The notes: generated from the sequence alone by a model not told the origin. Counted from the first letter of the stretch, positions 25,836 to 35,227 are shown. The stretch: 64,000 bases of DNA from Poriferisocius sp965200775 (GCA_965200775.1 OZ241383.1:868001-932000); one strand, 5' to 3'. Translations and numbers: made by a program.

Positions 25836-26788
25836 TGAGCCTTGACTGCACCGTGGCCGAGGGGTTGGCGGGGGAGAGGCTGGATCGTGTGGTAGCGCTG
25901 GTGTGGGGGTGCAGCCGAGCCGAAGCCGCCCGCCTGATTGATGAGCAGATGGTCACGGTCAACGAGAACCCACCGGCGGGCCGATCCCAGCGGCTGACAT
26001 CGGGCGATCGGATTCGGCTGTCAAGCCCCCCAAGAAACGGTCAACCCGCCCCCGAGGCCGACCCGGCGGTGCCCTTGGAGTTGATCCACACCGACGACCA
26101 GGTGATCGTGGTCAACAAGGCCCCCGGCGTGGTGGTCCACCCCGGTTCGGGCCACGGTTCCGGAACCCTGGTGAACGGCCTGCTGGCCCGGTTCCCCGAG
26201 ATCGCCTCGGTGGGTGAGTCGGATCGACCCGGTATCGTCCATCGGCTGGACCGGGGTACATCAGGGCTGCTGATGGTGGCCCGCACCCAGCGGAGCTTCG
26301 ACGCGCTGACCGTCGCACTCGGCCGCCGGGAGGTGTATCGGGGGTACACCGCGCTGGTGGCGGGCCTGCCCGCCGACGACCGGGGGGTGATCGACGCCCC
26401 CATCGGACGTTCCCACCGCCATCCGATCAAAATGGCGGTGGTGGCCGACGGCCGCCCGGCCCGCACCCATTACGAGGTGGTGGCCCGGTTCCCCGCTCCC
26501 AGCGGCTCGGGATCGGAACAGGGCGCATTCGACGCCGCTCGACTGGAGCTGAAGCTGGAAACCGGTCGCACCCACCAGATCAGGGTTCATTTGGCCGCCA
26601 TCGGCCATCCGGTGGTGGGCGACGAGCTGTACGGCGGTCCCGAAGTCGAAGGCTTCAACCGCCCGGCTCTTCACGCCCAGGAGCTGGGGTTCAGCCACCC
26701 CGAAACCGGGGAGCAGCTCTGCTTCGCCGTGGACGAGCCGGAGGATTTCTCCCGCCTGGCCCGCTCACTGGCAGAGCGTGAAGATTGA
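25835..26788 (+). CDS. rluD: RluD-type 23S rRNA pseudouridine synthase
   Basis: A 317-residue RluA-family enzyme. An N-terminal S4 RNA-binding domain (GERLDRVVALVWGCSRAEAARLI) precedes the catalytic domain with the diagnostic GIVHRLDRGTSGLLMVA motif holding the catalytic aspartate, then GRTHQIRVHLAAIGHPVVGDELYG. The lspA-rluD order is common in bacteria. The ATG at 25835 is taken; a GTG at 25817 lies inside the tandem repeat and would add six repeat-coded residues. Exact target uridines are not visible. Confidence 0.9.
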   Translation: MSLDCTVAEGLAGERLDRVVALVWGCSRAEAARLIDEQMVTVNENPPAGRSQRLTSGDRIRLSSPPRNGQPAPEADPAVPLELIHTDDQVIVVNKAPGVVVHPGSGHGSGTLVNGLLARFPEIASVGESDRPGIVHRLDRGTSGLLMVARTQRSFDALTVALGRREVYRGYTALVAGLPADDRGVIDAPIGRSHRHPIKMAVVADGRPARTHYEVVARFPAPSGSGSEQGAFDAARLELKLETGRTHQIRVHLAAIGHPVVGDELYGGPEVEGFNRPALHAQELGFSHPETGEQLCFAVDEPEDFSRLARSLAERED

Positions 26789-26791
26789 GCG

Positions 26792-27235
26792 TCAGTCCGA
26801 TCCCGGCCAGGGCAGCAGGCCGCGAGCGGTGTCGGCGATGTCGGCCAGGGTGTAGGCCCCCAGCAAGTCGTGCATGATCTCGCCCATGTGGGTCCAGATG
26901 GCCAGCAGCACGCACTGGCCCTCGTGGTCGCACGCCCCGTCCTGGTGGGGTTCCCCGAAGTCGCCCAGCACGATTGGCCCGTCCACCGCGCTCACGATCT
27001 CGCTCAGCTTGATCTCGGAAGCTGGGCGGGCCAACGTGTAGCCCCCGCCTGCTCCGCGCTTGGAGCGAACCAGCCCGGCTCCCTTCAGGGCCTGGAGGAT
27101 CTGCTCCAGGTAGGGCTGGGGGAGACCGGTCCGCTCGGCGATGTCGCGCACCGAGGTCGGCCCCGATTCGTCAGCGTGCAGGGTCAGCGACAGCAGAGCC
27201 CTGCTGGCGTAGTCGCCCCGCGTCGATACTCTCAC
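26792..27235 (-). CDS. Rrf2-family transcriptional regulator
   Basis: A 147-residue winged-helix regulator of the Rrf2 family, which includes IscR and NsrR sensors of iron-sulfur status or nitric oxide. The start MRVSTRGDYASRALLSL, the recognition region SVRDIAERTGLPQPYLEQILQALKGAGLV and the wing KRGAGGGYTLARP are typical. The cluster-binding region reads ACDHEGQC, giving two cysteines at C-x5-C, but the third cysteine of IscR is absent. The metal site may therefore be altered or use another ligand. GTG start; divergent from the phosphodiesterase gene, with 39 bases between the starts. Confidence 0.88.
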   Translation of the reverse strand: MRVSTRGDYASRALLSLTLHADESGPTSVRDIAERTGLPQPYLEQILQALKGAGLVRSKRGAGGGYTLARPASEIKLSEIVSAVDGPIVLGDFGEPHQDGACDHEGQCVLLAIWTHMGEIMHDLLGAYTLADIADTARGLLPWPGSD

Positions 27236-27274
27236 CGTGTCTCACCCTAGGGGAAGCGGGCTACCTTGGGGCCG

Positions 27275-28480
27275 ATGAGCGACCTCGGCTCCGTACCCCA
27301 ATCGATCCCGGCCGGCTTGGGGGCCGAGTTCCCGGTGCTGCCCGATTACCGAGGTGCCTGTCTTGCCAACGTGGTCCCCGCCCTGTTCGGCCCGCCCGAT
27401 GCCGCCCGGTGGCTGCCCGAACCGGCCCGCCACGCCCAGGCGGTGGTCCTGTTGATGATCGACGGAATGGGCTGGGAGCAGCTCCAAACCCGAACCGAGC
27501 TCATCCCGGTGTTGTCGAGCCTGCAGGGCGGGCCCATCACCACGGTGGCCCCCACCACCACCACCACTGCGCTCACCTCCCTGGTTACCGGAGCCACCCC
27601 CGGCGAGCACGCCCTCATCGGCTACCGGATGTTTGTGGAGGGGCAGGTCCTCAACGCCCTGCGCTGGACCATCGGGGAGAAGAAGGCCGACGCCCGCGCC
27701 AAGATCATTCCCGAACAGGCTCAGACCCTTCCCCCGTTCTTCGGAAAGCGGGTGCCGGTGGTGAGCCGTAGCGAGCACCGCAAAACCGGTTTCACAAGGG
27801 CGCACCTCGACGGGGTGGACTATCGGGGATACAAGCTGACCAGCTCGATTGCCGTGGAGGTGCAGGCCCTGGTGGAGGGGGGCGCGCCGCTGGTTTACGC
27901 CTACTACGACGGTCCCGACCGGGTGGCCCACGAGTACGGGTTCGGCCCCCACCTGGATGCCGAGTACGCCGAAGTGGATCACCTTGTCGGAGGGCTCCTG
28001 GCCGTGCTGCCCCCGGAGGTGGCCCTGCTGGTGGTGTCCGACCACGGGCTGGTTGTGGTGGGAGATGCAGTGGTGGAGCTCGACCGTGAGGTGCTGGCCC
28101 TGGCAGGGGTGGTTTCAGGAGAGGCCCGGTTCTGCTGGTTGCACGCCCGAGCCGGTCGGGCCGACGATCTGCTGGACGCAGCAGCGGAGCGCTACCGGCC
28201 CTTGGGCTTGGTGGTTGGTCTGGAGCAAGTGCTGGACGAGGGATGGTTCGGCCCCCGGGTGAGCGACGAAGCCCGGTTCCGGATGGGCGACGTGGCGTTG
28301 GTACCCCGCGACCAGGTGGCGTTCACCGAGCCCAAACCCCATCCGTCGGCGGGAGCGAAGGCTCAGCAGTCAAGCAAAGCCCAGGACAAGACGACGTTCC
28401 AGCTCATCGCCCGCCACGGCTCGCTCACCTCGGCCGAAGTTTTGGTTCCCTGCCTGGCCGGTTATGGGACCAGAGCCTGA
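27275..28480 (+). CDS. Alkaline-phosphatase-superfamily nucleotide pyrophosphatase/phosphodiesterase
   Basis: A 401-residue enzyme of the alkaline-phosphatase superfamily. The metal and nucleophile region is seen as VVLLMIDGMGWEQL followed by TTVAPTTTTTALTSLVTGATPGEHALIGY, whose Thr is the probable nucleophile, and later AYYDGPDRVAHEYG and VVSDHGLVV supply further metal ligands. No signal peptide is evident, so action is likely cytoplasmic. Such genes sit beside many actinobacterial housekeeping genes, but the substrate is not known. ATG at 27275 is chosen over a TTG nine bases upstream. Confidence 0.82.
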   Translation: MSDLGSVPQSIPAGLGAEFPVLPDYRGACLANVVPALFGPPDAARWLPEPARHAQAVVLLMIDGMGWEQLQTRTELIPVLSSLQGGPITTVAPTTTTTALTSLVTGATPGEHALIGYRMFVEGQVLNALRWTIGEKKADARAKIIPEQAQTLPPFFGKRVPVVSRSEHRKTGFTRAHLDGVDYRGYKLTSSIAVEVQALVEGGAPLVYAYYDGPDRVAHEYGFGPHLDAEYAEVDHLVGGLLAVLPPEVALLVVSDHGLVVVGDAVVELDREVLALAGVVSGEARFCWLHARAGRADDLLDAAAERYRPLGLVVGLEQVLDEGWFGPRVSDEARFRMGDVALVPRDQVAFTEPKPHPSAGAKAQQSSKAQDKTTFQLIARHGSLTSAEVLVPCLAGYGTRA

Positions 28481-28541
28481 GCCGCCGGGTTTCCCCCAGC
28501 CGACCGTCGGGTTCGACAAAGCAGGCGGTAGATTTCCCGCC

Positions 28542-29045
28542 ATGTCCGAATCCAGAACATCGAGCCCGGCCGAACCGGCAGAGGTCATCACCGACGGGGC
28601 ACATTCCAGCCAGGAGAAGACCGCCGAGGAGTCGTCCCGGGAGGCGATCGAGCAGCCCGCCAAGGTGATGAGGGTCGGCACCATGATGAAGCAGCTCCTC
28701 GACGAGGTCCGCCAGTCGTCGCTCGACGAGTCGAGCCGTGACAGGCTGAGAGAGATATACGCCACATCGGTGGAGGAGCTGAGCTCGGCGCTGTCCGACG
28801 ACCTGCGCGAGGAGCTGGACCGCCTCATGTTGCCGTTCCCCGAGGACCACCCGCCCAGCCAGGCCGAGCTCCAGGTGGCCAAGGCCCAGTTGGTGGGCTG
28901 GCTGGAGGGCCTCATCCAGGGCATCCAGGCCGCTCTGTTTGCCCAGCAGGTGTCGGCCCAGCAGCAGCTGGCCAACATCCGGGCCGAGCTGCCGTCCGGG
29001 GCCCGGCCCTCTCGCGACACCCAGCCACCCGGCACCTACCTCTGA
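28542..29045 (+). CDS. bpa: Bacterial proteasome activator Bpa
   Basis: A 167-residue protein matching the actinobacterial ATP-independent proteasome activator (Bpa/PafE). The conserved core runs MRVGTMMKQLLDEVRQSSLDE, then RLREIYATSVEELSSALSDDL and AQLVGWLEGLIQGIQAALFAQQ. The protein ends GTYL, like the C-terminal tyrosine-containing tail that docks on the 20S alpha ring and opens it. This implies that the organism has a 20S proteasome, an actinobacterial trait. The ATG at 28542 is chosen; upstream in-frame codons overlap the phosphodiesterase gene and are not conserved. Confidence 0.88.
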   Translation: MSESRTSSPAEPAEVITDGAHSSQEKTAEESSREAIEQPAKVMRVGTMMKQLLDEVRQSSLDESSRDRLREIYATSVEELSSALSDDLREELDRLMLPFPEDHPPSQAELQVAKAQLVGWLEGLIQGIQAALFAQQVSAQQQLANIRAELPSGARPSRDTQPPGTYL

Positions 29046-29160
29046 TGTTGCCGGACTCCGTCTGATTTCCTTGAGCCGATTTGGGCACGAATCGGCTCGG
29101 GCCGAGCAAGTGTCAGCCGGTCTTGGTATGGTCGGGAAAGGCTAAACCACAAGCCTGTAG

Positions 29161-29191
29161 TTATCCACAGACAGGCCACAAATTGTCCACA
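29161..29191 (+). promoter_or_regulatory. Two DnaA boxes upstream of dnaE
   Basis: TTATCCACA at 29161-29169 is the exact classical DnaA box, and TTGTCCACA at 29183-29191 is the form preferred in high-GC actinobacteria. Both are in the same orientation, 22 bases apart, and the second ends nine bases before the dnaE start codon. DnaA bound there could repress or time polymerase expression. Confidence 0.65.
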
Positions 29192-29199
29192 GGAGCGTC

Positions 29200-32100
29200 G
29201 TGTCCAGTTCCTTCACCCATCTCCACGTCCACACCGAATACTCCATTCTCGACGGGGCTTCCCGGGTGGGGGAGGTGGTCAAGGCTGCCGCCGAGGACGG
29301 CCAACCAGCGCTCGGGATCACCGACCACGGGAACATGTACGGGGTCATCGACTTCTACCGGGCCTGCCGGTCGGAGGGCATCAAGCCCATCATCGGCATT
29401 GAGGCCTACATGGCCCACGAGAGCCGGGAGGAGCGCCCGCCCCGGCGGGGCAAGATGGACGACGGCGGGGGCAACACCGAAACCGGGAAGAAGATCTACT
29501 ACCACTTGACCCTGCTGGCCGAGAACCAGGCCGGATACAAGAACCTAATCCAGCTCTCCAGCCGGGCGTTCCTGGAGGGCTACTACTACAAGCCCCGTAT
29601 GGACTGGGACCTGCTGGCTCAGCACAACGAGGGGGTGATCGCCACCACCGGGTGTCTGGGCGGGCACGTCCTCCAGGCCCTGATGAGGGACGACTACGAC
29701 GAGGCGGTGGCCAGCGCAGCCCGCCTACAGGACATATTCGGCAAGGACAACCTGTTCGTCGAGATCCAGGACCACGGCATCCCCGAGCAGCATCGCACCA
29801 ACCCCCAGCTCCTCCGATTGGCCGAACGGATCGGCGCACCGCTTTTGGCCACCAACGACAGCCATTACACCCACCGGGCCGACGCAGAAGCTCACGATGC
29901 GCTGCTCTGCGTGCAGACCGGCTCGCTGGTTAGCGACCCCGACCGTCTGAAGTTCGACGGCGACGAGCACTACCTCAAATCGGCGGCCGAGATGCGCAAG
30001 TTGTTCTCCGAGCTGGAGATGGCGTGCGACAACACGCTGTGGATCGCCGAGCGGGCCAACGTGGAGATCGAGTTCGGCAAACCCCAGTTGCCCGACTTCC
30101 CCATTCCCGACGACTTCGACAGCGCCGACGCCTACCTGCGCAAGCTCACCTTCGACGGGGCGGCCACCCGGTGGGGCACCGAGCTGTCCGACGAGGTGGC
30201 CGACCGCCTCAACTACGAGCTGCGGGTCATCTCGGACATGGGGTTCTCGTCCTACTTCCTGATCACCTGGGACCTGATCCGCTACGCCCGGGAGAGGGGG
30301 ATCCGGGTTGGGCCGGGCCGGGGGAGCGCGGCGGGATGCGCGGTGGCCTACTGCCTGCGGATTACCGACCTGGATCCCATCCGCTACGACCTGCTGTTCG
30401 AGCGGTTCCTCAACCCATCGCGGGTCTCCATGCCTGACATCGACATGGACTTCGACTCCCGGTACCGGGACGAGATAATCCGCTACGCCTCCGACAAGTA
30501 CGGCCAGGACCACGTGGCCCAGATCATCACCTTTTCCACCATCAAGGCCCGGGCCGCGGTGCGCGACAGCGCCCGGGTGCTGAACCTGCCCTACAGCCTG
30601 GGCGACCGGCTCGCCAAGGCCATGCCCCCGCTGGTTCTGGGCCGCGACACCCCCCTGTGGGCGTGCATGGAGCACAGCGACGAGTACGCCGACGGCTACA
30701 AGGCGGCGGCCGAGCTGCGGGAGATGGCCCAGAGCGATCCCGATGCCCACAAGGTGATCGAAGTGGCCCGGGGCCTGGAAGGATTGCGACGCCAGGACAG
30801 CATCCACGCCGCCGCCGTGGTCATCACCAAGGAACCGCTCACCGAGTACCTGCCGGTGCAGCGCAAGGCCTCGCCTGGTCAAACCCTCGAGGAAGCCCCC
30901 ATCGTCACCCAGTTCGAGATGCACGCCGTGGAGGATCTGGGCCTGCTCAAGATGGACTTTTTGGGGCTGCGAAACCTGGACGTGATCGAGGATGCCATCG
31001 GGCTCATTGAGCGTTCCCAGGGCGAGAAGGTCGACATCGACGACGTGCCGCTCGACGACGACGCCACCTACGAGCTGCTCAGCCGGGGAGACACCATCGG
31101 GGTGTTCCAGCTCGAGAGCGGGCCCATACGGTCGCTGATGCGCTCGCTGAAGCCCACCTGCTTCGACGACGTGGCCGCGCTGGTGGCCCTCTACCGGCCC
31201 GGCCCGATGGCCGCCAACATGCACAACGACTACGCCGACCGCAAGAACGACCGCCAGCCGGTGCAGGTGTTCCACGACGACGCCGAGGACATCCTGGCCG
31301 AGACCTACGGCCTGATGATCTACCAGGAGAGCGTCATGCGTGTGGCCCAGCGGTTCGCCGGCTACTCGCTGGCCGAGGCCGACAACCTCCGCAAGGCCTG
31401 CGGCAAGAAGGATCGCAAGCTGATGGCCCAGGAGAGAGACTCCTTCGAGGCCGGGTGCGAGCGCAACGGTTACGGATCGGCGCTGGGTTCCGAGCTGTTC
31501 AACATTATCGAGCAGTTCGCCGACTACGCCTTCAACAAGAGCCACTCCTACGGCTACGGCCTGATCGCCTACCAGGGCGCCTTCCTCAAGGCCCAGTACC
31601 CGGTGGAATACATGGCCGCCCTTCTGACCAGCGTGAAGAACAAGCTGGAGAAGGCTGCGGTGTACCTGGCCGAGTGCCGTCAGAAGGGCATCAGGGTGGC
31701 CCTGCCCGATGTGAACCAGTCCGAGTTGGACTTCGCCGCCATGGGTTCGGCGGACGGTGAGCAGGCCATCTCGTTCGGGCTCTCCGCGGTGCGCCACGTG
31801 GGAGAGGGAACGGCCCGGCTGATCCTGGAGGAAAGAGCAGAGAATGGCCCGTTCGCCGATTTCGTGGACTTCTGCCAACGGGTTGACCCCTTCGTGCTCA
31901 ACAAAGGGGTGATCGAGGCCCTCATCAAGGCGGGGGGCTTCGACGGGCTCGGCCACCCCCGCAAGGGCCTGCTGAACGTGTTCGAGCCCATCATGCGACG
32001 CTGCATCCAGGAACAGCGGGAACGCAGCCAGGGAATCATGAGCTTGTTCGGCTCCGGTTCCGACGAGGCGTTCGAGGAGCGCATCATCGTGCCCGATGAC

Positions 32101-32727
32101 GAGTTCGACAAGACAAGGAAGCTGGCGGCCGAAAAGGAGATGCTGGGCCTCTATGTGTCCGATCACCCCATCATGGGAATAGAGGGGGCATTGAGCCGGA
32201 AGACCACCCACCGCATCGACCGCCTGGCCGATGTCGAGGAGGGCACCTCGGTCAAGGTAGGCGGGGTGGTCAGTGGCCTGCGCAAGCGGTGGACTCGCAA
32301 GGGGGCTCAGATGGCGGTGTGCGACCTTGAGGACCTGTACGGAGTGGTGGAGGTGACGCTGTTCCCCAAAGCCATGGAGGAGCACGGCCACAAGCTGCAG
32401 GACGACCTTGTGGTGATCGTCGAGGGACGGCTGGATCGCCGCAACGACGAGCCAGGCGTTATCTGTTTTGGGGTGGAGCTGGTGAACCTCGAGGCCCTCA
32501 ACGGGGAGGCCCCCCTTCGGGTGAACGTGCCGGCCCACATCCTGTCCCCGGAGGGCATCGAGTCCCTCAAGGCGGTGATCTCGGATCATCCCGGAAAGTC
32601 GGAGATGATCCTCGTGCTAAACGGACACCGGGGCGTCAAGCTGTCAACCGACTACAAGGTGGACACCGAGAGCGGGCTCATCGGCGAGCTGCGAGAGATG
32701 CTGGGAAGCGACGCCATCGCCGTTTAG
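29200..32727 (+). CDS. dnaE: DNA polymerase III alpha subunit DnaE
   Basis: Replicative polymerase catalytic subunit, 1175 residues, in the normal range for DnaE1. The N-terminal PHP domain keeps its metal motifs (FTHLHVHTEYS, GITDHGNMYG). The palm has PGRGSAAGCAVAYCL and the catalytic aspartates in MPDIDMDFDSRYRDE. The later AFNKSHSYGYGLIAYQGAFLKA segment, the beta-clamp-binding region with QGIMSLFG, and a C-terminal OB domain follow. GTG start with an ACAGGAG ribosome-binding site. It stands alone, with DnaA boxes in its leader. Confidence 0.97.
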   Translation: MSSSFTHLHVHTEYSILDGASRVGEVVKAAAEDGQPALGITDHGNMYGVIDFYRACRSEGIKPIIGIEAYMAHESREERPPRRGKMDDGGGNTETGKKIYYHLTLLAENQAGYKNLIQLSSRAFLEGYYYKPRMDWDLLAQHNEGVIATTGCLGGHVLQALMRDDYDEAVASAARLQDIFGKDNLFVEIQDHGIPEQHRTNPQLLRLAERIGAPLLATNDSHYTHRADAEAHDALLCVQTGSLVSDPDRLKFDGDEHYLKSAAEMRKLFSELEMACDNTLWIAERANVEIEFGKPQLPDFPIPDDFDSADAYLRKLTFDGAATRWGTELSDEVADRLNYELRVISDMGFSSYFLITWDLIRYARERGIRVGPGRGSAAGCAVAYCLRITDLDPIRYDLLFERFLNPSRVSMPDIDMDFDSRYRDEIIRYASDKYGQDHVAQIITFSTIKARAAVRDSARVLNLPYSLGDRLAKAMPPLVLGRDTPLWACMEHSDEYADGYKAAAELREMAQSDPDAHKVIEVARGLEGLRRQDSIHAAAVVITKEPLTEYLPVQRKASPGQTLEEAPIVTQFEMHAVEDLGLLKMDFLGLRNLDVIEDAIGLIERSQGEKVDIDDVPLDDDATYELLSRGDTIGVFQLESGPIRSLMRSLKPTCFDDVAALVALYRPGPMAANMHNDYADRKNDRQPVQVFHDDAEDILAETYGLMIYQESVMRVAQRFAGYSLAEADNLRKACGKKDRKLMAQERDSFEAGCERNGYGSALGSELFNIIEQFADYAFNKSHSYGYGLIAYQGAFLKAQYPVEYMAALLTSVKNKLEKAAVYLAECRQKGIRVALPDVNQSELDFAAMGSADGEQAISFGLSAVRHVGEGTARLILEERAENGPFADFVDFCQRVDPFVLNKGVIEALIKAGGFDGLGHPRKGLLNVFEPIMRRCIQEQRERSQGIMSLFGSGSDEAFEERIIVPDDEFDKTRKLAAEKEMLGLYVSDHPIMGIEGALSRKTTHRIDRLADVEEGTSVKVGGVVSGLRKRWTRKGAQMAVCDLEDLYGVVEVTLFPKAMEEHGHKLQDDLVVIVEGRLDRRNDEPGVICFGVELVNLEALNGEAPLRVNVPAHILSPEGIESLKAVISDHPGKSEMILVLNGHRGVKLSTDYKVDTESGLIGELREMLGSDAIAV

Positions 32728-32878
32728 CCCGCCTTGCTGGTGTTTTGCCGGGGGCAACGGGAGCCCGAAAATCCTTGAGCAGCAGCGGGTTTGCGCGCCC
32801 ACCGGGGAGATTGATGGACTATAGGGGACTCATGGGGGATCTCCGTGGGGAGAGGCGAGCAAGGAGGGCGGACCGCAA

Positions 32879-33547
32879 ATGGCTATCGAGGTGGAGACCA
32901 AGGACTGCACAGCGGTCACCGACGCTGAGCTGTCCGAGATGGCCGACATGTGCGTGGACGGCCCCAACCCATTCTCGGTGGGGCTGCTGTCGAAGCAAAC
33001 CGAGGAGTGGGTGTTGATCTCCACCGCTCGGGAAAACGGGAAGCTCCGGGGGTACGCCTTTTCCACCCTGGAGCGCATCGGAGGCACCCCCAGTGTGTTG
33101 GTGGGGCTGGCCTCGGTGGCCCGCACCTCCAAGCGCACCACCGTCCTGCGCCAGTTGACCGAGGCCCAACTCCACCGGGCGCTAATGGCGTTTCCCGACG
33201 AGGACGTGTTGGTGGGCACCCAGTTCGACAACCCCGGCGGGTTCGACACGTTCAAGCCTCTGGTTGACATCGTCCCCCGGCCCGGCCACAAGGCATCTGG
33301 TGAGGAGCGGGCCTGGGGCCGGCGACTGGCCAAGCGGTTCAGCATCCCCGCGTCCCGGTATCTGGACAGAGATTTTCGGGTTGTCGGCGACGGAGGCCAA
33401 GCCTGCTTGCTCGACTACGAGCCGGCCAAGACCGACGGGATCCCTGCCGATGTGGCGGCCATGTTCGACAACGTGAACCGGGGCAACGGCGACACAATGG
33501 TGGCCTTCGGCTGGATCATGGCCGAGGATCTCCTCAAGTACACCTGA
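32879..33547 (+). CDS. Conserved hypothetical protein, possibly acetyltransferase-like
   Basis: A 222-residue soluble protein with a good AAGGAGG ribosome-binding site before the ATG at 32879. No family is recognised with confidence. The pattern of strands and helices around WVLISTARENGKLRGYAFSTLERIGGTPSVLVGLASVAR could fit an N-acetyltransferase-like fold, but no acetyl-CoA P-loop motif is clear. Near its end it has FDNVNRGNGDTMVAFGWIMAEDLLKY. It may be cotranscribed with the nitroreductase 26 bases further on. Confidence 0.7.
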   Translation: MAIEVETKDCTAVTDAELSEMADMCVDGPNPFSVGLLSKQTEEWVLISTARENGKLRGYAFSTLERIGGTPSVLVGLASVARTSKRTTVLRQLTEAQLHRALMAFPDEDVLVGTQFDNPGGFDTFKPLVDIVPRPGHKASGEERAWGRRLAKRFSIPASRYLDRDFRVVGDGGQACLLDYEPAKTDGIPADVAAMFDNVNRGNGDTMVAFGWIMAEDLLKYT

Positions 33548-33573
33548 GCGACCCGGTTCCCACCCGGCGGCCC

Positions 33574-34131
33574 ATGTGCCGCAACTTCCGGCCCGATCCG
33601 CTGCCCGACGGGCTGTTGGTAGAGCTGATCGACCGGGCCCGCCGGACACCATCGGCGGGCAACACCCAGGCGGTCGAGTTCTGCGTCGTGGAGGATCCCG
33701 AGCACTACTGGGATCTGACCCTGACCTCCGACCGCCGTGACCGGTTCCCGTGGCCCGGGCTGCTCCACGCCCCGGTGCTGGTGGTAGTGCTCACCGAACC
33801 CGACCGCTACCTTCGGCGCTATGGCGAGGCTGACAAGGCCCACACCGGACTGGGCCGGGACCTAGAGGCATGGACGGTCCCGTATTGGTGGGTGGACGCC
33901 GGAATGGTTGTGGACAGCCTCTTGCTCGGTGCGTCGGCTGCGGGGTTGGGGTCGTGCTTCTTCGGGGTGTTCGAGCACGAGGAGGCCGCTCGGGATGGAC
34001 TCGGCCTGCCCGAGGGGCGCCGGATCGTGGGAACGGTGGCGCTGGGCCATCCTGCCCCCAACCGCCCCAGCAGCTCGGCAGCTCGCCCCCGCCGCCCCCT
34101 CGACGAGATCGTCCATTTCCCTGCCGGATAG
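33574..34131 (+). CDS. Nitroreductase-family protein
   Basis: A 185-residue flavoprotein of the nitroreductase fold. The N-terminus MCRNFRPDPLPDGLLVELIDRARRTPSAGNTQAVEF carries the FMN-binding pattern (R-x-F and the P-S-A-G-N-x-Q loop), and GMVVDSLLLGASAAGLGSCFFG fits the core helix. Likely reduces small substrates with NAD(P)H; the real substrate is unknown. ATG at 33574 is the only usual start in place, though the family often begins a few residues earlier. Confidence 0.82.
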   Translation: MCRNFRPDPLPDGLLVELIDRARRTPSAGNTQAVEFCVVEDPEHYWDLTLTSDRRDRFPWPGLLHAPVLVVVLTEPDRYLRRYGEADKAHTGLGRDLEAWTVPYWWVDAGMVVDSLLLGASAAGLGSCFFGVFEHEEAARDGLGLPEGRRIVGTVALGHPAPNRPSSSAARPRRPLDEIVHFPAG

Positions 34132-34187
34132 AACGGCATCTGCTGGACCGGGAGCACAAGCCCGATCATCCACTACGGTGGCGGGCT

Positions 34188-34676
34188 ATGAACATGCCTG
34201 ATCCGGTTGACCGCCTGGCGATCGAGGACACCATCGTCCGCTACACCATCGCCATCGATGAGAAGGACTGGGATCTGCTCGATACCGTCTTCACCCCCGA
34301 CGCCCACCTCGACTACTCGTCGTCGGCCCCCGACGTCCCCGACGCCAACGCCGACTATCCGACGGTCAAACGTTGGCTCCAGACCGCCCTGGCCATCTTC
34401 CCCATGACCCAGCACCTTGTGGGCAAGACCTACATCCGGAGCTGGGACGGCGACACCGCCCAATGCACGACGCTGTTCCACAATCCGATGGGTATGCCGG
34501 TGAACGAGGAGAGAAGGTTCGACCCCAACGGGTCGCAGCAGTTCATGTTCTTCGTGGGCGGCTGGTATCACGACACCGTCACCCGGACCCCCGACGGTTT
34601 TCGCATCACCCGAAAGGTGGAGACATCGGGCTACCAGGACGGAGGCTTCCCCGAGGGCTTCGGCATCCCCGAGTAG
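34188..34676 (+). CDS. SnoaL/NTF2-like domain protein
   Basis: A 162-residue protein of the SnoaL-like (NTF2-fold) family, small alpha+beta cones that act as isomerases, dehydratases or hydroxylase partners. Typical features are the start DRLAIEDTIVRYTIAIDEKDWDLLDTVFTPDAHLDYS, MTQHLVGKTYI, and the end GGWYHDTVTRTPDGFRITRKVE. It sits next to DUF35 and thiolase genes; in actinobacteria such sets often break down sterols or other cyclic compounds. A second ATG six bases later is possible. Confidence 0.8.
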   Translation: MNMPDPVDRLAIEDTIVRYTIAIDEKDWDLLDTVFTPDAHLDYSSSAPDVPDANADYPTVKRWLQTALAIFPMTQHLVGKTYIRSWDGDTAQCTTLFHNPMGMPVNEERRFDPNGSQQFMFFVGGWYHDTVTRTPDGFRITRKVETSGYQDGGFPEGFGIPE

Positions 34677-34785
34677 AGGCTGCTCAGCCTCCCGACCTTC
34701 CCAAAGGCTCGGGATCGGTCCGGTGGTGCCGGCCCGGACCATGCGGTTGGGACGGGTCGGACCTCGCTGGGGTAGTCTTCCCGTC

Positions 34786-35175
34786 GTGCAGATCCCCCTT
34801 GTGGACTATCTAGTTTTGGGCGATGAGCCCCACCTTCAGGCCAACCAGTGCTCGGCGTGCGGGGCTCGCTTCTTCGGGCGGCGCAACGCCTGCGCCCGGT
34901 GCGGGAATCGGGAATTCACCGTGGAACCGGTGAGCAGCACCGGCACCCTGCGAACGTTCAGCATCGTGTACCGGGCTGCGCCCAGCATCCCCACCCCGTA
35001 CGTGTCGGCCATCGTGCAGACCGACGACGGCACGTCGGTACGGTCCAACCTCATCAACATTGAGCCCGACCCTGCCAAGATTTCGCTGGGCATGAAGGTG
35101 AAGCTCGACACCTACGTAGCGGGCACCGACGACGACGGCGTGGAAGCGGTCGCCTTCGGCTACGCCCCGGTGTGA
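34786..35175 (+). CDS. Zn-ribbon / OB-fold DUF35 protein
   Basis: A 129-residue protein with an N-terminal zinc ribbon (CSACGARFFGRRNACARCG, two CxxC pairs) and a C-terminal OB fold (TLRTFSIVYRAAPSIPTPYVSAIVQ). DUF35 proteins pair with thiolase-like partners and bind acyl-CoA or help channel it; here the thiolase gene follows after 52 bases. GTG start at 34786 puts the ribbon close to the N-terminus, as in the family. Confidence 0.85.
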   Translation: MQIPLVDYLVLGDEPHLQANQCSACGARFFGRRNACARCGNREFTVEPVSSTGTLRTFSIVYRAAPSIPTPYVSAIVQTDDGTSVRSNLINIEPDPAKISLGMKVKLDTYVAGTDDDGVEAVAFGYAPV

Positions 35176-35227
35176 CAACCTGAACGGGCCGACAGCAAGA
35201 GAACCGACAACCAACAGGAGGCCGAAA

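Noticed and set aside
29725..32589. A 954-codon open frame on the strand opposite dnaE
   Set aside because: High-GC codon bias keeps the opposite frame open; the translation has no family features, while the dnaE frame has all polymerase motifs.
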